NCBI RefSeq assembly: GCF_000092825.1
Contig: NC_014168.1
Location: forward strand, 186,001-250,000
Length of the DNA: 64,000 nt
From: Segniliparus rotundus DSM 44985
GTDB taxonomy: Bacteria; Actinomycetota; Actinomycetes; Mycobacteriales; Mycobacteriaceae
Direction: 5' to 3'
Below the pieces are notes generated by a model that saw only the letters and a program-made list of their open reading frames with translations, was not told where the DNA came from and searched no databases. Both the position numbers and the translations under genes were made by a program. Below are positions 26,599-35,685 of the stretch, one piece after another; positions within the stretch are counted from its first letter, which is position 1, and the number at the start of each line of letters is the position of its first letter.

Positions 26599-27102
26599 TC
26601 AGCAGAGGTCGTCATCGACCTCGGGCGAAGACTTGGCCACTGCGGCTTCGAGCGTCTGGAGCCAGCGCACGACCTGTTTCTGCTCCTCGTCGCTCAACGT
26701 CGCCAAGGCGCTTTCGACGGTCTTGATTTTCTCGGACGCGTCTCCCGCGACATACTCGCTGCCCTGCGGGGTCAAAGAGAGCAAGGTGGCGCGCCCGTCG
26801 GCGGGGTCGGGCTCGCGCTGCACCAACTCGGCTTGTTCCAAAAGCGTGACGACCCTGGACATCGTCGGGGCGGTGACCCGTTCGCGGTTCGCGAGGTCGC
26901 CGAGGCGCAACGGCCCGTGCTGGGCGATCACGAAGAGCGCGGATATACCGCTCACTGTGAGCGAACTCATATCGCCAGCCCTGCGCATGCCGCGCAGAAT
27001 CCGCAGAAGCAAGTAGAACACGTCGGCGGCATCTCCGTAGCATCCCACATGGAACGGGGCCTTCGCCTCGGGCGCAAGCCCTGACGGCTGTCCGGTTCCC
27101 AC
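26599..27102 (-). CDS. MarR-family transcriptional regulator
   Basis: 167 residues. Winged-helix signatures: LTVSGISALFVIAQHGPLRL, DLANRERVTAPTMSRVVTLL as recognition helix, and the wing REPDPADGRATLLSLT (DxRxxL type). MarR proteins sense small aromatic ligands or oxidants. GTG start at 27102 with GGAG spaced 6 nt upstream. It may control the VOC gene downstream, as such pairs often do. Confidence 0.85.
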   Translation of the reverse strand: MGTGQPSGLAPEAKAPFHVGCYGDAADVFYLLLRILRGMRRAGDMSSLTVSGISALFVIAQHGPLRLGDLANRERVTAPTMSRVVTLLEQAELVQREPDPADGRATLLSLTPQGSEYVAGDASEKIKTVESALATLSDEEQKQVVRWLQTLEAAVAKSSPEVDDDLC

Positions 27103-27234
27103 GCGATCTCCGATCCTTGTCGTTTCCGTTTCTTATGCCGGAACGTCCGTGCATCGTACCGCAGGTTGTTGAGTTCCGGCAATCAGCGGCGGGCATAGTT
27201 GCCGATTCGCGCGCGAAGCCGCCACAATGGGAGC

Positions 27235-28026
27235 ATGGGACCGGTCCGCGCTCGACGATTTTTCTCGACACTCGCGATCGCGCCGGACGCGGTGCGTGTG
27301 GTGAACGCGGTGGCGTACGGCGCGGCGCTCGGATTCCGGCTCGCCTATGTCAAGAGCATGGTCGCCAATCCGTCGAAAGCGCGGACCGCGGCGATGCGCC
27401 GCGCGGGCGCGGTCACCGCCGCGGTCGAGGGCGGGCTGTACGACGCGGCCCACGCGCGACTGGGCGACAGCTTCCTCGCCGCCCAGGAGACGTATCGGCG
27501 CAAACGGTCGATCTTGGGCGATCTTCTCGCGTCGGAGCCCGCTCCGAAGCGGACCGCCTTGCTTTCGAGGGCTCTTTCGGGTTCGAGGGCCGTGCCGGGG
27601 TTGCGGCGGCTGCTGCCGAAGCCGCAGCCGGCGCAGGAGCGTCGGAACCGGGCCAAACTGGTCACGCCCCGGTGCGCTCGCGCGCTGCGCAGTTCGGTGC
27701 TCGGGCCTTCGCCGACGATGCTGTCCGCCGACGGCGAGCCGCACGACTACCGGACGCTGTGGACTCCGAAGGACCGCAGGGTCGAACATCAGCTGCTCAT
27801 CGCCCTGGAAGAGTTCTCCGGGCTTGCTCTGCCCGGCTTGACCAAGGGGAATCTGCTGCCTTTCACAGATCCTGAAACGGGCCTGTTGGTGCCCTGGGAC
27901 GAGGCGGTGGCGAGTTCCGGGGCGATCGTCGTGGACAGGGCCGTGCTCGAATACCTGCTCGACTCCCGTTACGGCGACGGGATTCTGCGCGGGGCCGAAG
28001 CGTTCAACAGCGCGCGCGCTCTGTGA
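27235..28026 (+). CDS. Conserved hypothetical protein
   Basis: 263 residues from the ATG at 27235; the start is uncertain, since GGGAG is only 1 nt away and upstream TTG or ATT codons are in frame. Arg/Ala-rich N-terminal half, possibly helical (FSTLAIAPDAVRVVNAVAYGAALGFRLAYV), and a more conserved-looking C-terminal part (FTDPETGLLVPWDEA; VVDRAVLEYLLDSRYG). No family recognised. Codon usage is normal for this genome, and it is divergent from the MarR gene. Confidence 0.6.
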   Translation: MGPVRARRFFSTLAIAPDAVRVVNAVAYGAALGFRLAYVKSMVANPSKARTAAMRRAGAVTAAVEGGLYDAAHARLGDSFLAAQETYRRKRSILGDLLASEPAPKRTALLSRALSGSRAVPGLRRLLPKPQPAQERRNRAKLVTPRCARALRSSVLGPSPTMLSADGEPHDYRTLWTPKDRRVEHQLLIALEEFSGLALPGLTKGNLLPFTDPETGLLVPWDEAVASSGAIVVDRAVLEYLLDSRYGDGILRGAEAFNSARAL

Positions 28027-28212
28027 CGTCGGACGAGGGCGCGGCCCAGGCGCCGCAGTCCCCAAGCTTTTCGCCGCCGCTGGTTTCGCCCAGATCGCCC
28101 CTGCGGCTCGCGGCGCTCTCGTCCGCGCCGTAGTGGACGGCGATCAGCGCGATGACGGCCGGGCGGCCCAAACCGGCTGGGGGCGCTGGCTCTGGTTTAT
28201 GGCGCCCCCGCT

Positions 28213-29100
28213 TCACGGCGACGCGGGGCCCAGCGAGAGCCACGCTGCGAACGACAAACCGGTGACCTGCTCGTACAACTGGACGTAACGCGCCCGGGTG
28301 GCGGCGACGACGTCGTCGGGCAGCGCCGGGGGCGCTGTGCCCCCGGATTTCGACCAGCCGGATTCCGGGCTTGTCAGCCAATTGCGCACGAATTGTTTGT
28401 CGAGGCTTGTGCCGGGGCTCTCGGCGGGCCAGTAACGCGACGAGTCGGGGGTGAGCGCCTCGTCGGCGAGCACGAGCTGGCCTTGCGGGTCGAGCCCGAA
28501 TTCGAATTTCGTGTCCACCAGGGTCAGGCCCCGGTCTGCGACGTGCCTTGCCGCCGAGCGGAAGATCCCCAGCGCGGCGTCCCGAAGCCGATGGGCGAGG
28601 TCCGTGCCGACCTGTTCGGCGACTTTTTCCAGGCTGATGCTCTCGTCGTGCTCGCCGAGCTCGGCTTTTGTGGTGGGGGTGAAGATCGGCGGTTCGAGGC
28701 GGGCGTTCTCGCGCAGCCCAGGGGGCAGCGCGACGCCGGAGACGGAGCCCTCCTGCTGGTATTCGGCCCAGCCGGAGCCGGTGAGGAAGCCTCGGACGAC
28801 GCATTCCACCGGGACCATGCGCAGGCGGCGCACCACGAGCGCCCGGCCAAGGACCTCGTGCGGTATCCGCTCGTCGTCCGGGGGCCCGGCGAGGTGGTTC
28901 GCCGCGGAGAGCGTGTCGAAGAAGTAGACCGACAGCGCGGTCAACACGCGGCCCTTGTCGGGGATGGGCGTCGAGAGGACGTGGTCGTACGCGGAGACGC
29001 GGTCGCTGGCGACGAACAGCAGGTGCTCGTCGTCCACCGCGTACAGGTCGCGGACTTTCCCGGAATGCACATGCGGGTACTCGGCGAGCGTGGGGCGCAT
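28213..29100 (-). CDS. purC: SAICAR synthetase
   Basis: 295 residues, the purine-pathway enzyme joining CAIR and aspartate with [12 protein letters not shown] at the start, [26 protein letters not shown], and DTKFEFGLD with [12 protein letters not shown] form the full set of PurC motifs. TACGCT (plus-strand 29108-29113) lies 7 nt before the ATG, so the mRNA is likely leaderless. The 186 bases between its end and the preceding gene contain no evident gene. Confidence 0.95.
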   Translation of the reverse strand: MRPTLAEYPHVHSGKVRDLYAVDDEHLLFVASDRVSAYDHVLSTPIPDKGRVLTALSVYFFDTLSAANHLAGPPDDERIPHEVLGRALVVRRLRMVPVECVVRGFLTGSGWAEYQQEGSVSGVALPPGLRENARLEPPIFTPTTKAELGEHDESISLEKVAEQVGTDLAHRLRDAALGIFRSAARHVADRGLTLVDTKFEFGLDPQGQLVLADEALTPDSSRYWPAESPGTSLDKQFVRNWLTSPESGWSKSGGTAPPALPDDVVAATRARYVQLYEQVTGLSFAAWLSLGPASP

Positions 29101-29162
29101 GGGCCTGAGCGTACCTGGCCGCCGAGGTCGGCGTTGCGTGGCTGAACCCGCCCGCCCGTTGT

Positions 29163-29187
29163 ATGCTCGCATAAGCATCTACGCATA
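29163..29187. promoter_or_regulatory. Candidate operator of the CDF transporter gene
   Basis: ATGCT-N6-AGCAT (29163-29178) is a short palindrome, and CGCATA occurs twice (29168-29173 and 29182-29187). The cluster is AT-rich against a GC-rich background and lies 19-43 bases before the start codon, where a metal-sensing repressor would bind. It does not match a specific regulator motif that I know. Confidence 0.35.
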
Positions 29188-29205
29188 TATTTTCAGGAGG
29201 TGTGC

Positions 29206-30189
29206 ATGGCGCACGACCACGACCACGCGCACGGCGTGGGCGAGAGCAGCGACCGCACCTGGCTTTTCGCCGCGTTGTGCCTGCTCCTGCTGCTCATGGC
29301 GGCAGAAGCGGCGGCGGGGTTGCTCTCGGGCTCGCTGGCCCTTTTGTCGGACGCCGCCCACATGCTCACCGACGTGGCCTCGCTCGGCCTTGCGATCATG
29401 GCCGTCAAACTCGCCGCCCGCCCCGCCCGAGGGGCCATGACCTACGGGCTGCGCCGGGTGGAGATCCTTTCCGCGCAGATCAACGGGGCGACGCTCCTGA
29501 TCCTCGGCGGCTGGTTCGCTTACGAAGGCGTTCAGCGGCTCCTGCGCCCCCACCAGGTCGAAGGCAAACTCGTGCTGGTCACAGCCCTCGTGGGCGTGGT
29601 GGTGAATCTCGCCGCGACGATGTGCGTCAACAAGGCGAACCGCGCCAGCCTGAACATCGAAGGAGCCTTCCAGCACATCCTCGCCGACCTTTACGCCTTT
29701 ATCGCCACAGTCGTCGCTGGCCTGGTGATCTGGTTGACCGGATTCTCCCGCGCGGACGCGCTCGCCGCGCTCGTCGTCGCCGGGCTCATGCTCACATCGG
29801 GCTGGACGCTGGTGCGCGCGGCCTCCCGGGTCCTGCTCGAAGCCGCGCCGAACGGCTTCTCGCCGGACGCCATCGGCGCTGAACTCGCCGCGCTCCCTGG
29901 TGTCGTCGAGGCGCACGACCTGCATATTTGGGAGATCTCCTCCGGGCATCCCGCTCTTTCGGTCCATGTGCTGGTCGACGAGGACGCGGACTGCCATGAG
30001 CGGCGCGTGGCGATCAAACAGCTCCTGTGGGAGGAGCACGGCGTCGAGCACACGACGATCCAAGTGGACCACTTCGCCGCCGGGGAAGAGCACTGCCACG
30101 AGCCGCACGGGCTGGTGCACCGGTCTGGACGAGACGAAATCCGCGTCATAGAGCACACTGGTACGCATGGGCATCACTGTCGAGGCTGA
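29206..30189 (+). CDS. CDF-family zinc/divalent metal exporter
   Basis: 327 residues with about six transmembrane helices. His-rich ends (HDHDHAH at the start, HGHH at the finish), SDAAHMLTD in helix 2 and HILADLYAF in helix 5 supply the HxxxD metal sites of zinc-type cation diffusion facilitators. The C-terminal cytosolic domain (VVEAHDLHIWEISSGH) binds regulatory metal. CAGGAGG precedes the ATG by 5 nt. It exchanges metal for protons at the inner membrane. The end overlaps the next gene by 23 bp. Confidence 0.9.
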   Translation: MAHDHDHAHGVGESSDRTWLFAALCLLLLLMAAEAAAGLLSGSLALLSDAAHMLTDVASLGLAIMAVKLAARPARGAMTYGLRRVEILSAQINGATLLILGGWFAYEGVQRLLRPHQVEGKLVLVTALVGVVVNLAATMCVNKANRASLNIEGAFQHILADLYAFIATVVAGLVIWLTGFSRADALAALVVAGLMLTSGWTLVRAASRVLLEAAPNGFSPDAIGAELAALPGVVEAHDLHIWEISSGHPALSVHVLVDEDADCHERRVAIKQLLWEEHGVEHTTIQVDHFAAGEEHCHEPHGLVHRSGRDEIRVIEHTGTHGHHCRG

Positions 30190-31330
30190 CTTCCTTGTCG
30201 TCGGCGCGGGGATCGCCGGGGCTTCGACCGGGTACTTCCTCGCCCAGCACGGCAAAGTCGTCGTGCTGGAACGGGAAGCCGCGCCGGGGCAGCACGCCAC
30301 TGGCCGCTCTGCCGCGATGTACGAACCCGCCTACGGCAACGCCCAAGTGCGCGCCCTCACGGCGGCGAGCCGCAGTTTCTTCGACTCGCCGCCCGAAGGC
30401 TTCGCCGAACACCCGCTGCTCTCCCCCCGGGGGGTGGTGATCGCGCAGCTCGCCGGGGAAGAATTCGGGCCCGGAGCCGACCCGGCAGGACCGGCGCTGA
30501 CCGACGAAGCCCTGATCGCGGACTTGCTCGAAGTGCCCGGTGCGACATTGCTCAGCAAGCACGACGTGCTCTCGCTCATCCCGGTGCTGCGAGAAGAAAT
30601 GGTGCTCGGCGGGGTGCATGACGCCCAGGCCGAGGACGTGGACGTCGGCGAGCTGCACCTCGGCTTCCTGAAGGGAATCCGGGCGCGCGGCGGCGAAGTC
30701 CGCTGCGGGCGCGGGGTCGCCGCGGTCAGCCGCGTCGGGGCCGCCTGGCAGGTCCAGGCGGGGGACGAGTCCTATCGCGCCCCCGTGCTCGTCAACGCCG
30801 CCGGGGCTTGGGCCGACGTGGTCGCGCGGCTCGCCGGGGTCCGCGAGATCGGTTTGGTCCCCAAACGCCGCTCCGCGTTCGTCTTCCACCCGCCGCACGG
30901 GCTCGACGTCCGCGCGTTGCCGATGTTCAAGGATTTGCGCATCGGTTTCTACGTGAAGCCGGACGCGGGCATGCTCCTCGGCTCCCCGGCGAACGCCGAC
31001 CCGACGCACCCGCAGGACGTGAGACCGCCGGACCTGGACGTCGCCCTCGCGATCCACCGCATCGAAGAGGCCACCACGCTCACAGTGGGCCGCCCGTTGC
31101 GCGCATGGGCGGGGCTGCGCTCCTTCGTCCGCGACGGGGGGCTGGTCGGCGGGTACGCGCCGGACGCGGCGGGGTTCTTCTGGGTCGCCGCGCAGGGCGG
31201 CTACGGCATCCAAACCTCTCCCGCCATGGGCGAGGCGACCGCCGCTCTGGCCCTGGGCGAGCAGATCCCCGAACATATCGCCGCGCACAGCCTCACCGCG
31301 GAGGCGCTGGCCCCGGACCGGCTGCGATGA
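30167..31330 (+). CDS. FAD-dependent oxidoreductase (DAO family)
   Basis: 387 residues. DFLVVGAGIAGASTGYFLAQ is the FAD-binding Rossmann motif; GQHATGRSAAMY and AWAGLRSFVRDGG, with FFWVAAQGGYGIQTS near the end, match the D-amino-acid or sarcosine oxidase-like DAO superfamily. The substrate is probably an amine or amino acid, but this is inference. It overlaps the CDF gene by 23 bp and the VOC gene by 4 bp (ATGA), implying coupled translation of three unrelated functions. Confidence 0.85.
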   Translation: MGITVEADFLVVGAGIAGASTGYFLAQHGKVVVLEREAAPGQHATGRSAAMYEPAYGNAQVRALTAASRSFFDSPPEGFAEHPLLSPRGVVIAQLAGEEFGPGADPAGPALTDEALIADLLEVPGATLLSKHDVLSLIPVLREEMVLGGVHDAQAEDVDVGELHLGFLKGIRARGGEVRCGRGVAAVSRVGAAWQVQAGDESYRAPVLVNAAGAWADVVARLAGVREIGLVPKRRSAFVFHPPHGLDVRALPMFKDLRIGFYVKPDAGMLLGSPANADPTHPQDVRPPDLDVALAIHRIEEATTLTVGRPLRAWAGLRSFVRDGGLVGGYAPDAAGFFWVAAQGGYGIQTSPAMGEATAALALGEQIPEHIAAHSLTAEALAPDRLR

Positions 31331-31797
31331 ACGCCCCGGGGCGCGAAGCCGCCGCGCCGTGGCCGACGTTGGTCTACGAGGACGCGAAAGCGGCGGTCGT
31401 GTTCTTCGCCAGGTCTTTCGGCTTCACCCCCGCCACGTTGGTCGGCTCCGGCGAGCGCGTGCTGCGCGCGGAACTCGTCTGGAAAGGCGGTGGCGTCGCC
31501 GTGGTCTTCTCGGCCTCGGAGACGGACCAAGAAGGCGCCCGTTCGCTTTCGCTCGTCGCCGAGTCCGCGCAGGAGGTGCAGGAGCTCTATGCGCGCGCTG
31601 TGGCGGCGGGGGCGCGCAGCGTGGCGGCTCCCCACGACGACGAAGACGGCTCGCGTTGTTTCCGCGTCGCCGATCCGGCAGGCGTGCTCTGGTGCTTCCG
31701 AAGCGAAGGGACGGCCGCGGCTCAGGAGCCGCAGATCTTCGACGACGGCTCTGAGGAAGTCCCGCAGCCGCCCCCCGCGCACGCTTGCGCTGAATAA
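31327..31797 (+). CDS. VOC-family protein (PhnB/glyoxalase-like)
   Basis: 156 residues. A domain of VOC type: PTLVYEDAKAAVVFFARSFG at the front and FRVADPAGVLWCF at the end, with the D/E and W residues typical of PhnB-like members. A Pro/Ala/Cys-rich tail of about 25 residues is unusual. ATG overlaps the stop of the FAD oxidoreductase (ATGA), so the two products probably work on related compounds. The last 76 bases overlap the convergent SdpI-like gene. Confidence 0.75.
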   Translation: MNAPGREAAAPWPTLVYEDAKAAVVFFARSFGFTPATLVGSGERVLRAELVWKGGGVAVVFSASETDQEGARSLSLVAESAQEVQELYARAVAAGARSVAAPHDDEDGSRCFRVADPAGVLWCFRSEGTAAAQEPQIFDDGSEEVPQPPPAHACAE

Positions 31798-32174
31798 GGG
31801 CAGGTGGGAACGCTCTCGGGCGCTGCGGGCACGCGGTCTGCGGCTTTGCTGCCCACATACGCCCCATAGCCAGCGGGAATGATGGAGACGGCAGCGCCGG
31901 TCACGACTGCGGCCCCCAGGCCCCACGGGCTGTGCAGGGCCGCCGCGCCGACCGCGGCGAGAATCATCACCGCGCCGCTCGCCGCCATGCCCGGCGCAGC
32001 GATTTTATTGCCGAGCTTGAATGCCTGATCGGAACGCATGGTCGCGCTCGTGCGCACCCCGGCGAAGCGGTTCCGGGGCAACTTCTGCGCCCATGAAGCC
32101 CATGCGATCGCGAGCAGAGCGGCGCCGCTGAGAACGAAGACGGTCGCGAGGACGACGACCCACGTGGACGGCAT
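31722..32174 (-). CDS. SdpI/YhfL-like membrane protein
   Basis: 150 residues. Helix 1 (WVVVLATVFVLSGAALLAIA), then KLPRNRFAGVRTSATMRSD, the diagnostic SdpI segment, and two more helices (GMAASGAVMILAAVGAAAL; GLGAAVVTGAAVSIIPAGYG). SdpI of Bacillus gives immunity to a toxic peptide; actinobacterial members are of unknown role. The C-terminal 40 residues contain four cysteines. It overlaps the VOC gene in antisense by 76 bp. Confidence 0.75.
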   Translation of the reverse strand: MPSTWVVVLATVFVLSGAALLAIAWASWAQKLPRNRFAGVRTSATMRSDQAFKLGNKIAAPGMAASGAVMILAAVGAAALHSPWGLGAAVVTGAAVSIIPAGYGAYVGSKAADRVPAAPESVPTCPYSAQACAGGGCGTSSEPSSKICGS

Positions 32175-32316
32175 GGGAGTATTTTAGCCCGCCCCGTTCA
32201 GGGGGCGGCACGGAGCAGCCTGCCGCACGAGTGCCAGCCGGCGGCTTGTCCGCGAACGCGAGCGCCGCAGCCGGTTGTGCCCACGCGTTGAAGACGGCGC
32301 AGTAAGCTGTGCCCCC

Positions 32317-35145
32317 ATGACTGAACCTGCCGCGCATCGTTACGACAACGCCACCGTCCGGCGCATCGAGGAGTTTTGGCAGGCCGAGTGGCAGCGTTCG
32401 GGGGCGCTGCACGCGGACAACCCGACCGGCGAGCTCGCGGGCGACGGCGCGGCGCGGGAGCCGTTCTTCATCATGGACATGTTCCCCTACCCCTCCGGGG
32501 ACGGATTGCACGTCGGGCATCCGCTCGGCTTCATCGCCACCGACGTGTTCGCCCGGTTCCAGCGGATGGCGGGCAAGAACGTCCTGCACACAATGGGCTT
32601 TGACTCCTTCGGCCTGCCCACGGAGATTTACGCGGTGCAGACCGGGACACACCCGGCGGCGGTGACCGACCGCAACGTCGAGCGGTTCTTGCGCCAAATC
32701 CGCCGCATCGGCCTCGGCCACGACGAACGCCGCCGGTTCAAAACCTCCGACCCGGACTACTACCGTTGGACGCAGTGGATCTTCCTGAAGATTTACAACG
32801 CCTGGTACGACCGCGAGGCTGGCCGAGCCCGGCCGGTGGGCGAGCTGGAGGCGGCGTTCGCCTCCGGAGCGAGGGCGACGCCGGACGGGCGCGCGTGGTC
32901 CGCGCTGACCAAGGCCGAGCAACGCGCGGTCGTCGACTCGCACCGGCTCGTGGGCAGGCACGAGTCGGTGGTGAACTGGTGCCCCGGCCTCGGGACGGTG
33001 CTGTCGAACGAGGAGGTCACCGACGAGGGCCGCTCGGAGCGCGGCAATTTCCCGGTGTTCCGCAAGAGCCTGCGGCAATGGACGATGCGCATCACCGAGT
33101 ACGCCGACCGGCTCATCGACGACCTCGACCGGCTGGACTGGCCTGAGAAGGTCAAATCCATGCAGCGCAACTGGATTGGCCGCTCCACTGGCGCGGTGGT
33201 GTCCTTCCCATGCGGCGAGCAGGTGTTGGAAGTCTTCACCACCCGCCCGGACACCCTCTACGGCGTCACATTCCTGGTCGCCGCGCCCGAATCGGAGCTC
33301 GTCGCCAGCCTTGTGCCGCAAGCCTGGCCGGTCGGGACGGACCCGCGGTGGACCGGCTCGGCCGCGACGCCGGCCGAGGCCGTCGCCACGTACCGGGCCA
33401 AGGTCGCGAACCGGGCCGAACGGGAGCGTCAGGAGGACAAAGCCAAGACGGGCGTGTTCACGGGGGCGTTCGCCGTCAACCCGCTCACGCAGGAGCGCAT
33501 TCCCGTCTTCGTCGCGGACTACGTCCTCGCCGGTTACGGCACGGGCGTTGTCATGGCCGTGCCGGGGCACGACCAGCGGGACTGGGACTTCGCGAAAACC
33601 TTCGGGCTGCCCGTCGCGGAGGTGGTTTCCGGCGGGGACGTCGAGATCGGCGCGCACACCGGCGAGGGGCAGCTGGTGAACTCCGGGTCGTGGGACGGGC
33701 TTTCCGCGAGCGAGGCGAAGGCCGTCGCTGCCGACGATCTCGAGCGGCTCGGGGTGGGCCGCAAGCAGCTGCAATACAAGCTGCGCGACTGGCTCTTCGC
33801 CCGCCAGCGTTACTGGGGCGAGCCGTTCCCTCTGGTCGCGGACGAATCCGGGCAGGTCTTCCCGCTCGACGACACGGCCCTGCCGGTGCTGTTGCCGCAA
33901 ATCGAGGACTTCCGGCCCATCGTCTTCGACGCCGACGACCAAGACTCCCGCCCGTCCGCCCCGTTGAAAAAAGCGGGCGATTGGCTCACGGTGGAATGCG
34001 ACTTCGGCGACGGCGCGCAGCCGTACACCCGCGAAACCGACGTGATGCCGAACTGGGCCGGGAGCTGCTGGTATTACTTGCGCTACCTCGACCCGAAGAA
34101 CGAGGAGGCGTTCTGCGACCCGGAGAACGAACGTTATTGGATCGGCCCGAGGCCCGACGCCCGAGGCGGCGCAGATCCGGGCGGGGTGGACCTGTACGTC
34201 GGCGGGACCGAGCACGCGGTGCTGCACCTGCTGTACGCGCGGTTCTGGCACAAAGTCCTCCACGACCTCGGCTACGTGTCTTCGGCGGAGCCGTTCCGGC
34301 GTTTGTTCAACCAGGGCTACATCCAGGCGCCCTCGTACACCGACTCCCGAGGCGCGTACGTCCCCGCGGCTGAGGTCGAGGAGCGCGACGGGGAGTTCTT
34401 CTGGCAGGGGCAACCGGTCAAACGCGAGTTCGGCAAAATGGGCAAGAGCCTGAAGAACTCGATCACCCCCGACGAGATCTGCGACGAGTACGGCGCGGAC
34501 ACGCTGCGGGTCTACGAGATGTCGATGGGCCCCTTGGACCAGTCCAAGGACTGGTCCACCAAGGACATCGTCGGCGCGCAGCGCTTCCTCGCCAGGGTGT
34601 GGCGTGTCGTGGTGGACGAGCAGTCCGGGCAGGCCTGCGTTGTCGACGCGGAGCCGGACGCAGAGACTGTGCGCGCCTTGCACCGCGCCATCGACCAGGT
34701 CGGCCAGGAGTACGCCGCGCTGAAGTTCAACTTGGCGGTGGCCAAGCTCATCGAGTACACCAACTACCTCACCAAACGCTATCTTTCCGGCCAGCAGGGC
34801 GCGGAAGGCGCGCCGCGCGCCGCGGTGGAGCCGCTTGTGGTGATGCTCGCCCCGCTCGCCCCGCACCTGGCCGAGGAGCTGTGGCGCAGGCTCGGGCACG
34901 ACGAACTGCTGGTGCGCCACCCCTTCCCGACCGCCGACCCGGCGTTCCTCGTGGATGACGAGGTGAAGCTCCCGGTGCAGGTCGCAGGCAAAGTGCGCGC
35001 CACGATCGTCGTGCCCGCCGGGGTTTCGGAGGACGTTGTCCGCGCGGCCGCCCTCGCCGACCCCAAAGTCGTGGAGCACCTGGCGGGCAAGGAGCCCAAG
35101 CGGGTCATCGTCGTGCCGAAGAAGATGGTCAGCATCGTGCTGTGA
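32317..35145 (+). CDS. leuS: Leucyl-tRNA synthetase
   Basis: 942 residues, charging tRNA-Leu. HVGHPLGF is the HIGH motif (near residue 65), [11 protein letters not shown] follows, and a full CP1 editing domain is present ([32 protein letters not shown]). KMGKSLKN is the KMSKS loop in the form usual for actinobacterial LeuS, and the C-terminal anticodon and tail domains follow. TAAGCT (32303-32308) lies 8 nt before the ATG with no ribosome site, suggesting leaderless translation. No T-box leader is visible. Confidence 0.95.
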   Translation: MTEPAAHRYDNATVRRIEEFWQAEWQRSGALHADNPTGELAGDGAAREPFFIMDMFPYPSGDGLHVGHPLGFIATDVFARFQRMAGKNVLHTMGFDSFGLPTEIYAVQTGTHPAAVTDRNVERFLRQIRRIGLGHDERRRFKTSDPDYYRWTQWIFLKIYNAWYDREAGRARPVGELEAAFASGARATPDGRAWSALTKAEQRAVVDSHRLVGRHESVVNWCPGLGTVLSNEEVTDEGRSERGNFPVFRKSLRQWTMRITEYADRLIDDLDRLDWPEKVKSMQRNWIGRSTGAVVSFPCGEQVLEVFTTRPDTLYGVTFLVAAPESELVASLVPQAWPVGTDPRWTGSAATPAEAVATYRAKVANRAERERQEDKAKTGVFTGAFAVNPLTQERIPVFVADYVLAGYGTGVVMAVPGHDQRDWDFAKTFGLPVAEVVSGGDVEIGAHTGEGQLVNSGSWDGLSASEAKAVAADDLERLGVGRKQLQYKLRDWLFARQRYWGEPFPLVADESGQVFPLDDTALPVLLPQIEDFRPIVFDADDQDSRPSAPLKKAGDWLTVECDFGDGAQPYTRETDVMPNWAGSCWYYLRYLDPKNEEAFCDPENERYWIGPRPDARGGADPGGVDLYVGGTEHAVLHLLYARFWHKVLHDLGYVSSAEPFRRLFNQGYIQAPSYTDSRGAYVPAAEVEERDGEFFWQGQPVKREFGKMGKSLKNSITPDEICDEYGADTLRVYEMSMGPLDQSKDWSTKDIVGAQRFLARVWRVVVDEQSGQACVVDAEPDAETVRALHRAIDQVGQEYAALKFNLAVAKLIEYTNYLTKRYLSGQQGAEGAPRAAVEPLVVMLAPLAPHLAEELWRRLGHDELLVRHPFPTADPAFLVDDEVKLPVQVAGKVRATIVVPAGVSEDVVRAAALADPKVVEHLAGKEPKRVIVVPKKMVSIVL

Positions 35146-35190
35146 GCACGCCGCTCGGCGCAGTGCTCGCGCGGCGGCTAGGGTGGGGAT

Positions 35191-35634
35191 GTGGCCGAGG
35201 CGCATCCCGAAGTGACGTTCGCTCCCGAAGTGCGGGCCTTCCTCGAAGAGGGCACCAGGACCGGGGTCGTGGCGTGGGCCGGGGCGACAGGGCAGCCGTA
35301 CGCCGCCCCGGTGTGGTTTGTGGTCGAGCAGGACGTGCTGCTGTTCACCACGATGGCCGACTCCGCGAAGGCCAAAGCCATGCGGCGCGATCCTCGGATC
35401 GCGCTCACCGCGCAGCTCTCGGAGCCCCCATACGCCTATGTGCAGGTCCGAGGCATCGCCGAGCTGATTGAGGACCTCGCGGAAGTCCGCCGGGTGGCAA
35501 CCCTCGCGGGCGGGCGGTACATGGGCCAGGATCGGGCGGAGGAGTTCGGCGAGCGCAACGGGCAGCCGGGCGAAGTGGTCGTCCGGTTGCGTCCGACCAC
35601 CGTGACGGCCATGCTCGACGTGACCGCGACCTGA
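35191..35634 (+). CDS. PPOX-class (F420- or FMN-dependent) split-barrel protein
   Basis: 147 residues. FLEEGTRTGVVAWAGATGQP, PVWFVVEQDVLLFTT and KAKAMRRDPRIALTAQ are the cofactor-binding strands of the pyridoxamine-phosphate-oxidase-like fold; actinobacterial members of this length often use F420. The substrate is unknown. GTG at 35191 has TAGGGT (35179-35184) 6 nt upstream and no ribosome site, so it is probably leaderless. It follows leuS by 45 bp but appears to have its own promoter. Confidence 0.8.
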   Translation: MAEAHPEVTFAPEVRAFLEEGTRTGVVAWAGATGQPYAAPVWFVVEQDVLLFTTMADSAKAKAMRRDPRIALTAQLSEPPYAYVQVRGIAELIEDLAEVRRVATLAGGRYMGQDRAEEFGERNGQPGEVVVRLRPTTVTAMLDVTAT

Positions 35635-35685
35635 ACCCTCAGCCTGGCCTGTTGTCACTGGGCCCGTCGTCGCCGGGGGCCGTTG

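Noticed and set aside
32175-32316. T-box leader for leuS
   Set aside because: No T-box sequence or terminator/antiterminator pair is visible, and a -10 box lies 8 nt before the ATG.
32005-35658. A 1217-codon open frame on the minus strand
   Set aside because: It is the antisense of leuS; the plus strand carries all LeuS motifs, and the long open frame is an effect of high GC at third positions.
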